DNA of 64,000 bases from Gigaspora margarita (GCA_009809945.1 WTPW01001072.1:153518-217517); one strand, 5' to 3'. Numbered from the stretch's first letter, positions 34,638 to 46,185 are shown. Numbers and translations are program-made. Notes: generated by a model from the sequence alone, not told the origin.

Positions 34638-37600
34638 TTAGAAATATATACCACAGAAATCTGTATTTCGAAGGTCAAACCCTCGGAAATCCTGAACTCG
34701 AAGGTTTACTTCTTCAAAGTTTACATTTTTGAGATAAGAGTCATGAAAATTTGCTCCTTGAAGATTTGAATGTCGAAGATTTGCTCCTGTGAGATCTGCG
34801 CCTTTGAGATTCGCATCTTGAAGGGATGCTCCTTCGAGGTTCGCACTTCGAAGTTTTGCATTTTGAAAATTTACATTACTTAAATCAGCTTTTACAAGTT
34901 GTGAATTGTTAAAAACTCCATTACTCAAATCTGCCCCTGGGACACGAACATTGTTTAAATTTGTCGGAAGTAGTATTTTGGCACGTAACAAAACTGTAAT
35001 GGCATTAGCGGAAGCAATTTGAACGTTTGCATCCTTTTTCGATGATTCAATAAATTTTAACATTGGTTGTTGGTATTCTGACACTTGTTGGACTCGTTCG
35101 ACCAAAAATTGTTGAATTGCAGGTTCCGGTATAATTGACTGCTTGTTGAAGGGAGAATCATACGATTTATCTTTAAATGAATCTAACAATGCACAAGCAA
35201 TCAAGTAATCTCTTAATGATTTATGGAAGAACCAATATTGATTTCCGCGTCTAATTAATGGCATACTGTAACGCATCAAGCGACGCTTCTCATCGCTATT
35301 TCCTAAATACTTTGACCAATCAGATTTGATTTCCTCACTTACTTGATCATAGTTTATAACTACTTTGTTATTATCCACAAACATCTTTACAGCAAATTCT
35401 TTACCAAATCGTAGACAATGTTTAGAAAAATCTTCTTCATTTAATTGATTAAACACATCTCTTTCTTTAGATTTTAATTGAATGTTTAGCAAGCGTTCTT
35501 GAGCACGTTCAAACCATTTGTTGATAAATTTTTCATACAATATTATACGATTTATCTGAGATGTTATCATTCCTCCCTCTCCGAGAAGGCCTGGTAAAAC
35601 AGTCAAAGTAATTTTTAATAGAATAGGATTGCTCACAAGATCTTCTACTTGTGGCATTTTCTTTATTTGCTGTATATATGTTTCTGCGTCCCATGATAAT
35701 GGATTACCATTATTCTGAGAATAATTAACATAATTATTGATATATTGTTCTATTTCAACTCCAGAAAACGGTGTAATTGTCAATTGTTGAAACCCTCTTT
35801 CTTCGTTTTCTCTAGGCCAGAACTTTTTCTCAGCACCTTCACCTAAGTACTCTGGTCGACAACTGATAATGATTTTTGAATTTTTCCATTTAGAAAACAT
35901 ATTACTATTATAGCAATGACGTTCACGTTCAGCAATCTCATCATAACCATCTAATATGAATACAAACTTCCTTTTTTTTAAGTGGCTAATTTGTTCTAGG
36001 GATAGTTTACCCTCTTTCTGTAAATAAGCTTCAATAAAGTCCTTATTTTGATTTATCAACTCTTCTAATGGTGCTAATGCGATGAATAAAGGAATGGGTT
36101 GTGTCATGGGTTGTTTATCATATTCTTTCCATAGACGACGAGCAAGATAACGGTTAAACGTCGATTTACCCGTTCCTCCACTACCTAATATTAACAGTAC
36201 TCTTTTACGTTTCCGGTTTAGGAGGTCATTTACTGCTTTTTCCAAAACTTCTTTAGCTTTTAAAATCAAAAGTTTATTGGCAGTTTCTTCAAAAGGTTTT
36301 TTGTCTTTCGAGGCTTCTTTCAAACTTTTCACGTCCTTAGTAGTTAATTGATTTTTTGAGGCTTCTTTCAAACTTTTCACGTCCTCAGTAGTTAATTGAT
36401 TTATTAAAGCTAGTTTATTCCCCAAGGACAATTTATTTCCCAAAACAAATGGGCTTTCCAAAAAATTACCGATTGTATTCTTTAACACTCTTTCATCTTT
36501 TGATGACTCTAAGAATTCATTTATTGCCATCTCCAAGAGCTTCAGAGCCTTCTTATCCCTTAAAGCCAAAAATTGATTAGCTGCCACATTCAAAGAATTT
36601 ATATCTTCCAAAGTTAATTGATTTTCTGGTACAAAAAAGCTATTGACCGTTTGAATTAACGATTTTTTTTCTTTTGAGTCCAAAAATTCATTAGCTGCCT
36701 TCTCTAGGATCTCTTTATCGTGTGAAGTGAGTTTATCCCTTGAAGTTAAAAAATCATTAACTACTTTTTCTATATCACCTTCTTTTGTTTCGGAATCCAT
36801 TTCCTCTTTACCAGCTAATGTCTTGATAATTGGTACATTCCATGTCCCTCGTGGATTAACGTATAGCGCTAAGGCTTCTTTAAATTCATGAGTTTCATTA
36901 AGATCTTCTAAGTATTGATGTTTTAATTCATCTAATTCCTTAAACTCATGAGTTTCATTCAGGTCTTCTGAATATTGATTTTTTAATTCACCTATATGAG
37001 CTAACATCTCTCCTCGGCTTCTTTCCAAGTCAATCCATTGTGCCCTCTTTAAAGATTCTATACTTTTCTCAACATGTGCAACCTTTCCAGCTGTATCGCA
37101 TTCCAACATTTCCAACGGTAAAGAAATTTTTTGACTACCAATTTGATTACCGTCAGGCGAAGTTTCTTTAGCTTTGCATAAATCTACTAAGTTACTTTTA
37201 CCAGGTAAATAACATGGCGTTGGTGTCATAGGTGCATTATCTTGATTAGTTGGGCAAAAAGCTTCGTTAATTTTATCTAAAATTTCCAAAATTGATTTCG
37301 TTTCTGGACGGATGATAGGATTTCCATCCCAACATTGTTTATAAAGTTCAACATATTGTAGAGGTGTGCCTTCTATCGGACCTTCTCTATTTCCTTTAGA
37401 AATGTGAATAGCAAGTGCAAATTCAGATTCGAAAGATTGGAATGGTGGTTTACCGCTTGAAATTTCCCAAAGGATCACTCCAAAACTATAGACATCCGAT
37501 TTCTTATCACGTTTATATTTTTGGTTTTCAAAACATTGAGGCTCTACATATGCTGGTATTCCATAAACATGTGAATTTGAAGTCATTGGCATATTATTTG

Positions 37601-38346
37601 TTTGTTTTGATAAACCAAAGTCTGCAATTTTTGCTCGGTTTTTATGAATTAAAATATTCTTTGAATGCTGTAAAATAAAAAAAAAGTTTAAGAGTACTAG
37701 TGAAATATTTATAAACATATATAATGCGTAATATACTTACAAGGTCTCTGTGAATAATATCATTACTATGTAGGAATAAAAGACCAGTTATTATTTCCTT
37801 AGCAATACGTAATTTATCTGTCCATTGTAGTCTATTAAAATGGTTTTTCAGGTATATTCGTAGATTTCCTTCATCAGCATATTCTAAGACCATATAATAT
37901 CCATTATGACCTGTTTTTTATAATAAACGAATATTCTTATTTATATGTTTATTGACAACTCTCAGAAATTATAAACAGTATGTATAGTATACCCTTAGTG
38001 ACTCCATTGAACGTAATAATATTTTCATGGTAACTAACTTTTCGTAATAATTTAAGCTTTTATATATAGGTTATAGAAATTTGACATATAACTCAATAAA
38101 TTAGAAAGTGTTTTAAGTTTAATATCAAATAATAAGACTTACCTCATTAATAAAGTCTAAATTTGTATTGACGCTAAGACATTTAAGAGCGACTGTTAAT
38201 TTGCAATCTTTCCATTCGCATTTAAAAATCGTTCCAAAACCTCCAGAACCAATCTCTTTATGATCGGTAAAATTATTATATTCAAGTTAATTTATATGCC
38301 CATCAGAAATAGCTTTTTCGAGCCACCCCTCTGGAGAATCTGCCAT
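34638..38346 (-). CDS. TKL-type protein kinase - NACHT NTPase - pentapeptide-repeat protein (TAA at codon 20)
   Basis: Exons (minus): 38143-38346, 37993-38056, 37741-37910, 34638-37667; all joints are GT-AG and in phase, 1,155 codon positions. Residues ~27-285 are a kinase: glycine loop GSGGFGT (33-39), lysine in VALK (55), HRDLHSKN (143-150), DFG (162-164), DVYSFGVILWE; it resembles the expanded tyrosine-kinase-like families of Glomeromycotina. Residues ~290-620 are a charged helical linker with internal repeats. A NACHT NTPase follows: Walker A GSGGTGKST (~640), Walker B FVFILDGYDE (~712), then FFHKSLRDYLIA. The last ~105 residues are pentapeptide repeats of the A(D/N)LxG type. This is an NLR-like layout: signalling domain, oligomerising ATPase, solenoid sensor. 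Codon 20 is TAA (38287-38289) where the frame otherwise continues cleanly. It is therefore a recent pseudogene, a sequencing error, or uses another start or exon. Confidence 0.88.
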
Positions 38347-38489
38347 TAAGGACCTTGATTTTGATCAAGAATGCGTGCATATCGATATAAACATGACACA
38401 ACATTTAAAATTAATCACTGCTGTAGTACTACATACACAATTTCAAATTTTTGTTACGTATGAACTTTTTAGGCAGAGATGCGGACATT

Positions 38490-38501
38490 CCTTTTATATA
38501 A
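38490..38501 (-). promoter_or_regulatory. TATA box of the kinase-NACHT gene
   Basis: TTATATAAAAGG on the minus strand, 144 nt upstream of the ATG at 38346: a strong match to the classical TATA box. Confidence 0.6.
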
Positions 38502-39077
38502 CAACCAAAACCGCATGCTATTTCATTCTTTAATATCTATACCTTTAATTGTAATCTCATAAAATGTCAAATCTACATGAACCATAAAGCTAGGTGGGCG
38601 TTTCATGATGAGAAGCGAGCCAATCACCTCACGAGAATCAGCTTCGTGTAACCCGGCCTAAGTGCAAAAGAGACGTGTTAGATTTGGTGAGTGGTACAAG
38701 ATTCAGGGAGGTCTATATATCAATCAAACCCACAACAGTTCACACTATTTAGGACTACCAGACAAAGTTCTAGGTGAGATTTTAAAAAAAATAGCAATAA
38801 ACTAAACATTTTATTAAAACAACCTTTTTTTTTGGAGCCTAATCCAATCTATAAATATCGTTAAGACTCTTGTTAAAATCTCAAATCTGTCACTGGACTT
38901 GTAAGGCTTTTGAGTGCGATATGCAAAATCCGTTTCATTCATGGTGCCAAAGGCGCTTTATTTATAACATGTAATTATAATTATTATTAATCAACTGAGA
39001 TCCTAAGTCAGCTTTTGAATATTACGTAGTAACAATATTAAAAATAGAATTTATACGTGTATAATAAGTTATATTTC
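38502..39077. other. Intergenic, nothing resolved
   Basis: A less AT-rich part at 38580-38780 precedes ordinary AT-rich DNA. No frame or repeat was defined. Confidence 0.45.
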
Positions 39078-39085
39078 CTATGAAC

Positions 39086-39573
39086 CAGGGACGTGAAAAA
39101 ATTTGGAAACAAATTTTTCCAAATTTTTCCAAATTTTGGCCTCCGATTTTAAAATTTCCAAATTTTAATCCTAACTCCAAATTTTCCAAATTTTTGGCCT
39201 ACGAATATCCAAATAATATCCAAATTTTTGGTCAATTTTAAAATTTATGTGATCTGGGATTTATGTTGAACCAATCAGAGATGTGTAACATTACACATAA
39301 AACAAAATTTGGCAAATTTCAGAATTCATATAATCTGGCCAATAACTGAAGGCTTTAGTCTCATGTGATCTGACCAATAACATTTTGACTCGTGATTGCC
39401 ACAAGTTCAGTTTTATTGTTACATGGTAATTTCATTATTTGATTGGTCAACAATGTTTTTTTTTGCTTGAAAATAACCAAATTTTTAAAATTTTTACCCA
39501 AATTTTATCCAAATATCACTTGATATCCAAATTAATTTTTGCAATTTGATATCCAAATTTTTTCACGTCCCTG
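39086..39573. mobile_element. hAT-like MITE, duplication CTATGAAC
   Basis: The ends CAGGGACGTGAAAAAATTTGG-like (first 20 bases exact) match their complement at 39573; CTATGAAC lies at 39078-39085 and 39574-39581. Subterminal TCCAAATTTT words repeat many times. 488 bp, no coding. Confidence 0.92.
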
Positions 39574-39948
39574 CTATGAACCAATGATACAAAATCAGAA
39601 CTCTACGTAAAGCCAAAAAAGCTTATTTAAATATGTCACACCATATGATTGCAAAAGTGTCCAGACTCTTAATAAAGGTGTTAAAAAAAAAATACCAATA
39701 GCTTATAAAATTATTTTTTATAAAATTTTTTGGGATAAAATTTAATAAAAATTTTTATGGTTTTTAATACAAGCCTTTTACAGAAAGATTTTTTTAAGCA
39801 ACATATTAATTGTATAATAGCAACATATAACAAATTTAATACAGTATTATCACAACAATTATGATTTTATAATCTGAAAAAAAGCGTAAAATCTGAACGT
39901 AAACACCCATGGCGTGTACCCTCTATCAGTTTTAAGAGCTAGACGATG

Positions 39949-39968
39949 TTTTGTACCCGGGTACAAAA
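39949..39968. repeat. Perfect 20-bp palindrome
   Basis: TTTTGTACCCGGGTACAAAA is fully self-complementary. It may be a protein-binding site or the middle of a small foldback element. The surrounding 39582-40690 is AT-rich and otherwise featureless. Confidence 0.8.
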
Positions 39969-40718
39969 GCATTATATAAACTATATGGATGAGTACACAG
40001 ATATATACTCTAAGCATGATTTTCTATGTACTCACCCGTATATATCATATCAGTAAAACATATTGTCTCATTACACTATACCCCTAAGTACCCCTGATAC
40101 AAATTTGAATTATGGAAATACCGGGTATTCGCGTCAAGATTTTACGGTAGTATGTTAATATTTAACAGTATCTTATTTTTTATTGTTCAAGTAAAAAGTT
40201 GTTAAAAGGATCAATGCAAAAATCATTCGAAACTCAAATTTACCTCTAAAACTACCTTGTTTGCTTTCTGCCCTAATAAAAAGTTTTTCTTGGTATTAGT
40301 AAAGTGTCTTCTAATATAATAACGAAGCCTGAGCGAAGTTTCTTTAGCAAAATCATTTAGATTTGTAACGATGAGGTCCTGTGAAATAATGATTATGCTT
40401 ATACTGTAGCTACATAAGCCAATTATTCGTGATAATTACTGGGTCACTGTTTTTGAAGTGTCCCTTCGCGTTAATTTAGTGCGTGATTATAAAGAACATG
40501 TTTATAATTGACCATTATAATAGATTATACACGAGAATTGTTTATGTTAAATATTTAGACTAATAAAATTTTTCTTTCTGTTTACAGATTAATAAAATGA
40601 AATTAAATAATAAATATTTATGGACTTTAATAGTTAATTAAATTAATAAATATTTTTTATACTTATATTATAAGATGAAATCCGGAGCAACGCGACGGGC
40701 CACATACTAGTAATCATT

Positions 40719-40976
40719 TTGCATAACGACGGACAATGGCCAGAAATACCAGAAAGCGATTCTTTTAATAGCTCTAGTATTAGATCCGGTTTAAATAATG
40801 AGTTAAGAGAAACGAAGGAAAATACACTAATTACAATCTACTCTTCGTATATCCAACGTTTCGCTCACTCCGTTCATCACGATCTTGATAGAGTAAGTCA
40901 TTATAACGATCAAGCTTGTTTTTTTTTTTGTACTGATTCATATAAAAGTTTGCGCGATAAATCATACACAAATTGA
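40719..40976 (+). CDS. Unrecognised open frame, possible gene fragment
   Basis: 85 codons with composition more gene-like than the surroundings (NDGQWPEIPESDSFNSSS, then SSYIQRFAHSVHHDLDR). No domain, signal peptide or membrane segment is apparent. It may be an exon of a larger gene or a relic. Not supported beyond composition. Confidence 0.3.
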   Translation: MHNDGQWPEIPESDSFNSSSIRSGLNNELRETKENTLITIYSSYIQRFAHSVHHDLDRVSHYNDQACFFFCTDSYKSLRDKSYTN

Positions 40977-41028
40977 TAAAATTGATAAAACAGATATATA
41001 TTTAACATCGCATATTATTATCATAATA

Positions 41029-41104
41029 CAGTCAAACCTTTGCAACTTAATATAATTGCACTATTTTTTTAGCTACAAATTATTATAAAATCAAGGGTTG
41101 ACTG
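41029..41104. mobile_element. Tiny CAGTCAA-type MITE, 76 bp
   Basis: The ends CAGTCAAACCTTTG and, inverted, CAGTCAACCCTTG are flanked by TA at 41027-41028 and 41105-41106. Tc1/mariner-pogo-like. Confidence 0.7.
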
Positions 41105-41294
41105 TATATATTATAAAATTAGATTTCTTTGATCACATTACGACCAATTGTATTTTTTTTATTGCACTATTTAAACTTAAAATAGAAATCCCAAGATAAA
41201 TCATGAGGATGGATCATCTAATCAGATAAGTAGAAATGCCGATTCTCAAACACAAATCAAGTAGTAATGCAGTAATTTAAAGTTTGGACGCAGC

Positions 41295-42060
41295 TCTATT
41301 GAAAACGCTTTCGTTGTTTATCCCTCTCATCCAGGGTTGGGCAGCCCTCTATGTCCAGTGAATTTCACTGGACATTGGACATATAAAATTGTCCAGTGTC
41401 CATTGATTTATTAACATATATAGAGTAAAATTAGTGGTATCTTACTGTCCTAATTATTTGGTTTGCTTGATTCTGAACAGAGATTTCTTATTTCCAAAAA
41501 AAATTACGAAATTTAAATTTTATTGGACAACCCACTTGTCCAATTGCCCAACCCTGCTCTCATCATCAAAATACTCATTTTTCCGAGTTTGATTTGTATC
41601 TTTATCAGCTTGTAATTTAAGAATACGATGATCAAAGAAAAGGAAATGTTTTTTCATTGAAATATCTCCATTCAGATCAAATGAACAGAAATACTCTTTG
41701 GAAATCTGCTCGGTTGGTTTTTCTAATAAACCTGAAAAATTGATAAAACACCAACTCTGTCCGGCTGTAACTATACCATATAATATAGTTTCCATGCTTC
41801 CAGAATCATGATCTCCATGTTTGCGCTTACCCAGCGGTTACTAATAAAAATAATGAAAATTATGGCTTGAAAATACAAAAATGCAACAATCTTATGTATA
41901 TGATTGCATAAGATTCTGAGCGATTCCTTTTTGTATATTTTCCCATGTTGCCTCAATAATCAGAATCACTATGTCATTGCAGAGTATCGCGTAATCTAAA
42001 TGTCCATAAGCACGATTTCCCTCAAAATCTTTAACAGTAAGTCTCATTGATATTCACACT
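41295..42060 (-). pseudogene. Fossil of a restriction-endonuclease-fold (Crinkler/REase-like) gene
   Basis: Short stretches on the minus strand read GHLDYAIL, KGIAQNLMQ and LYGIVTAGQSW. I associate these with a PD-(D/E)XK nuclease-fold domain common in Glomeromycotina Crinkler-like proteins. The gene is broken: it has several breaks and a hAT-like element sits near its 3' end. It is treated here as a relic. The remnant at 43563-44696 on the same strand may be another part of the same former gene, separated by an LTR-like fossil; this is inference from order and strand only. Confidence 0.5.
41332..41556. mobile_element. hAT-like MITE, duplication CTCTCATC
   Basis: The ends CAGGGTTGGGCAG and TTGCCCAACCCTG are inverted; CTCTCATC lies at 41324-41331 and 41557-41564. 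Subterminal GTCCAGTG and CACTGGAC words occur. 225 bp. It lies within the nuclease-fold relic. Confidence 0.92.
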
Positions 42061-42264
42061 GAAGTAAACTGACTGTCTCGACCATGAAAAGATTGATATA
42101 ATTACGCAATGTTGCTTCATTAATAGAAACAATTTGAAATGTATTCACTAATAAGGAGTTATATACCTTATAATGATTATATATTTTCATATCATATTTA
42201 AAAAAAAAATGCTCACCATTTTCATAAGATTATTGGAAAAGAGATCAACTTCTCACTACTAATT

Positions 42265-42366
42265 ACATCAATTCGTCATAGGTTTCGTCAATTTGTCATA
42301 GGTTATGTCAATCGTCGGGGGTTTCGTCAATTGTCAAGGTTTCGTCATGACGAAACCATGACGAAA
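42265..42366. repeat. Short repeats of TTTCGTCA with a perfect hairpin
   Basis: Five or six TTTCGTCAATTTGTCATAGG-like units end in GGTTTCGTCATGACGAAACC, a 20-bp perfect palindrome (about 42338-42357). It lies just upstream of the LTR-like fossil and may belong to it. Confidence 0.6.
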
Positions 42367-42477
42367 CTATTTATCATCGCAAAAATAATTTCTTTAGGGT
42401 GGATACGGCTTGTGATTGTTGAAAAGAGACCATGGGACAGCTAGGGGGATAATGTGTGATCCACACAACTGGCACCA

Positions 42478-43560
42478 AATGTAACGGTTGAATTGGCAAT
42501 TTAAACTCCAACTAATTACGAGTAGAAGTGAATAAGGCGATAGAAAAGGGGAGAGTTTTTATAATAACAGAGGGTTAGACGAAATGATACTGAGCTATAA
42601 AGGTTATACGGGATGATGGGTAGTACTGATAACAATTGATATCAATGTGGGTGATATTAACAGTATCAGTGATTTGGGTTGATGATTAGGTGGAATCGGG
42701 ATAATTTTGAACGGGAGAATTATACGAAGTTCAAAAGTAACTGGAGTCACATGAGCAATTTAAAAGAATTAACAAAACTCGTCACACAGAATTCGAGTTA
42801 TAATAAGCCAATACGAAGTTACAAGTCAATTCAGTCCGTCGAATTGAGTCTCGCAAGGTTTATTAAGGTTAAAGTTGAATTCAAAAGATAAGGATTTTAC
42901 TTTTATTATTATTGCATTTTTAAATTGAACGTGGAACTTTTTAAATTGGACGGAGAGCTTATTTGGACTTTATTGAATTCGAAGGTCTTAAATACATTTT
43001 AAACTTTACCACGTATTCGTGAAATTTACAACGTATTCGCGATATTTTGAACGAACTCGCGATAATTTCCACGTATTCGCGAGTGGCAGAATATTTTTGA
43101 CTCTCATTTTGGGTTCTAACTATGCAAACACAAATGGTTTATTCTCCTGCTTATCGAGCAACCTGCGCAGTTTTCTTAGGATCGGAATTTTTTTTTTCAT
43201 ATAATTGACTGTCGTCCTGACAGGTCACGAGAGAATTGCATATACAACTGACGTCTCATCAGGCCACTAAGATTGCATACATATATGACTGTCGTCCAAC
43301 AGGCTATATTACGAGACAAATTTGTAAACCACGCCCAACCTTACCCTATATGGCTGTCGTCCCGACAGGCCATCTAGCAATACTATGTTGGGCAAGGGGG
43401 AAGGGAATGATGTAACCAGAACAAATGTCAGAAGAAACAAGGCTAATTTACCAACATACCTCATCGGTACTGTATATACTCAGAATGATACTTATCGATT
43501 ACTTCATACTTACTCAAGTTACTCACATATACTGACCGATTACTCAATTCTTACCTATAC
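42478..43560 (+). mobile_element. LTR-like fossil, CG-rich (younger) copy
   Basis: Begins TGTAACGGTTGAATTGG after GGCACCAAA. It aligns with the old copy at 5730-6480 and keeps many CG dinucleotides. The right part (43205-43380) has three hairpin-like repeats of GTCGTCCCGACAGGCC type. The right boundary is uncertain (43450-43560). No coding; family (solo LTR) inferred. It lies between two host-gene relics on the minus strand. Confidence 0.5.
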
Positions 43561-43562
43561 AC

Positions 43563-44696
43563 TCATACTTTCAAATCGGTATTACTTAAAGAAGTATAGT
43601 CAGAAAGATAAAAGTAGATATTAAAATTATCATTGCTGTTTTTAATAGCTTCCGAAACCAACTCTTGCATTTGTGATAATTCGGAGGATTTAAAAAACAT
43701 CGTTAATCCTTCCTACACATAGGTAATATACTATAAGCTCATTCGGCGTTATATGTTATATACTGCTTAAAAATTCTCATACCTCAAATTCTTCTTCCTC
43801 GCTTTTTGGTTCTACGTACGATGGTTTTTTCTGAATGAATAGCATTAAATAAAATTACTATTTTGTGTATATAAATACAAAACTTATTATGTCATTACCT
43901 TTTTCGCTGGTCTGTCATTTTGATCCGAGGCATTATTAATTATTTTCGAAATATTTCCTTGGACATCTACTGTTGAATTTTCGATTTTATTGATATTAAA
44001 TGAGGGGTTACCAATCTTACGCTTATCATATTTTCGTGCTGTTTTGCGATCAGGCCGATCGCTCTAAACGAAAAACTTGGAAGGTTAGAATACTCTTGAT
44101 TAATCCTTTAAATATTTATATCCCACCAGGTCAGCCTTTAGCCTTGAACGAAAGAAATCCTCTAGATTTCCCCGCCCCAGTGGGGTTAGTGCTGGGTCAG
44201 CCTCTAGCCTTGAACGAAAGAAATCCTCTAGATTTCCCCGCCCCAACGCTAACTTCGTAGCTCATCCTTTAGACTTGAATGTACGAGACCCTCTAGGTCC
44301 CGCACACGCTACCAAGTTCTCTATACTTTTAACAAAAAAAAAAATACATTCACCATTCTATATTTAGTGAGCAACTCCTTTGCTCGTCTACTCCTTTGTC
44401 CTTCATTTTTATCTGCGATTGTCTCCAAAGATCTAAGATAAACACTTATTTTGTCATTTTTGCATTTTTGTCTTGATATTCATCAAGAAAATTTTCAATA
44501 TCCACTCAGAGTACGTTTTATTAAAATATTCAGGTATCTGTTTTTTGGGTATTACCGGTAATAAATTGACACTATCAGTATTTAACTTACAATAAAGGAC
44601 TCGATTTCTAATTTTTATTTTATGCATATAGCATATATAAAAGATTTTTTGCAGAAAAATAATTAATGTCGCAGATAGAGAGTTAAATTGGTCCAT
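43563..44696 (-). pseudogene. Relic of a multi-exon host gene of unknown function
   Basis: Three minus-strand exons read cleanly with in-phase GT-AG joints: 43899-44063 (starts SDRPDRKTARKYDKRK), 43783-43830 (KKPSYVEPKSEEEEFE) and 43563-43712 (EGLTMFFKSSELSQMQELV). A further exon ends at 44354 (IADKNEGQRSRRAKELL). The 5' part up to the ATG at 44696 is decayed. The visible protein is charged and low in complexity with a basic then acidic stretch, suggesting a nuclear or DNA-binding role, but I do not recognise it. The intron at 44064-44353 holds a tandem repeat. It may once have been continuous with the relic at 41295-42060. Confidence 0.55.
44131..44310. repeat. Tandem ~66-bp repeat inside an intron
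   Basis: Two nearly exact units with CCTTGAACGAAAGAAATCCT and CTAGATTTCCCCGCCCC, plus a third diverged unit (GACTTGAATGTACGAGACC). It is GC-rich compared with its setting. Confidence 0.85.
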
Positions 44697-45599
44697 CGAT
44701 CCGATCGATCTTGATATGATAAGTCATGTGTTATTGCTTATGAATTTACCTCTCTCGAAAATCTCTTTCATATTTGTCCTATGTTGTTTCTCGTTTTATA
44801 GTAAGATCTATTGATCTCTATCTTGATTGATCTTTCTTGATCTTGTTCTTATTCTTGATGCCAGCGCTCCGTTTTTCACTGCTACAGAACAACAGTCGTA
44901 TTTATAAGAAAAAAAAAAAAAACTGATGTTATTTTCTTTTTAAGGGTAGGGTATTTTATGTCATGTTACACATATATAATTTCGTGCAGATCACGGAACT
45001 CAGCCCTTATAAAAGCTCACACAAACTCGTTATGTTTAAAAATTTTTCGTCAAAAAAAGTTTTTGATCGTTCAAAGGCTCGTGTACTCAAAAGTAAGTTG
45101 TTTTTATTGGCAAGTTGGTTTAAAAAAGGTTTAAAAAAAAGGCAAAGTTAACTTTGTGCATAGGACTTCAAAATGTGCATGCCAGGTAAACTTTATTAAA
45201 AAAATAATTTTTTAAAAAAAATTTAATAGATAACGATTTCAATCACTTGTTTACAATTAATTGTATTGTGAAAAATTATAATGTTTAGAAATTTTTGGAG
45301 GTTAGCTAGAGACTATTTTTAAAAAAAAGCATTTATTAATATATCTATTTATAGATTATATAGTCATATTTAAAACATGGGTAATGGTCATATAATGAGT
45401 GTAAAAAGCATTTTATTATATAATTATTTATTATTATATTGGTAAATACAGTAGTTCTAATTTCTGTTTGTAGTAAATATAATAATTTGATTGGCTGATA
45501 TATAAGAAGTTACTATTTTTAGTTTGTTGTACTAATGATCTATATCTTGAAGCTATGCTATTATTTTCTATAATGTAGATCACATGAAATACCCTACTC

Positions 45600-45880
45600 C
45601 AGTGTTGTACGTTTTGGCTGTCCACAGCCTTTTTTGGCTTGTCCACATCCAAAATTGTCCAAACATCCAAGATTGTCCAAAGCTTGTCCAGGCTTTAATA
45701 ATTAATAAATCTATCTAAAAAATATATATCTATATATTTTTTTATGTGCCTGAACACAATCCAGTTAAAATTAAAATAGGTTATCTTAATAAAATTTTAA
45801 GTAATTTTACTTAATTTAATTGTTCAAAATTGTTCAAGATTGTCCAAGTCATTGTCCAAGGCTGTCCCATGACAACACTG
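45600..45880. mobile_element. hAT-like MITE, duplication CCCTACTC
   Basis: The ends CAGTGTTGTACGTTTTGGC and, inverted, CAGTGTTGTCATGGGACAGCC; CCCTACTC lies at 45592-45599 and 45881-45888. Subterminal TTGTCCAA words repeat at both sides. 281 bp. Confidence 0.93.
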
Positions 45881-46002
45881 CCCTACTCTTAATATAAGGT
45901 TTCTGTATAAGACTCTGCATTACCAACTTAAAAAATTTTACTTAAAATTTTTTGCAGTTAAATTAGAGTTAGTGTTTGCTATTGAATTAGATTAGGAAGA
46001 GC

Positions 46003-46185
46003 CAGGGATGGCAAATAACAATATCATTTAAAATTTTTGTGACAAACTGCCCGAAGTGATACAAAACCTTAATAATCATAAGATGTTTGATTTTTGTTAT
46101 TTATCATTTATTTTTTAAATAACAAAGTGACAAATGACAATGTCACAATATCATTTATATCATTTAAAGTCATTTGCCAACTCTG
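46003..46185. mobile_element. hAT-like MITE, duplication RGAAGAGC
   Basis: The ends CAGGGATGGCAAATAACA and, inverted, CAGAGTTGGCAAATGACTT; GGAAGAGC at 45995-46002 and AGAAGAGC at 46186-46193 (one difference). Subterminal ACAATATCATTTA repeats. 183 bp. Confidence 0.88.
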
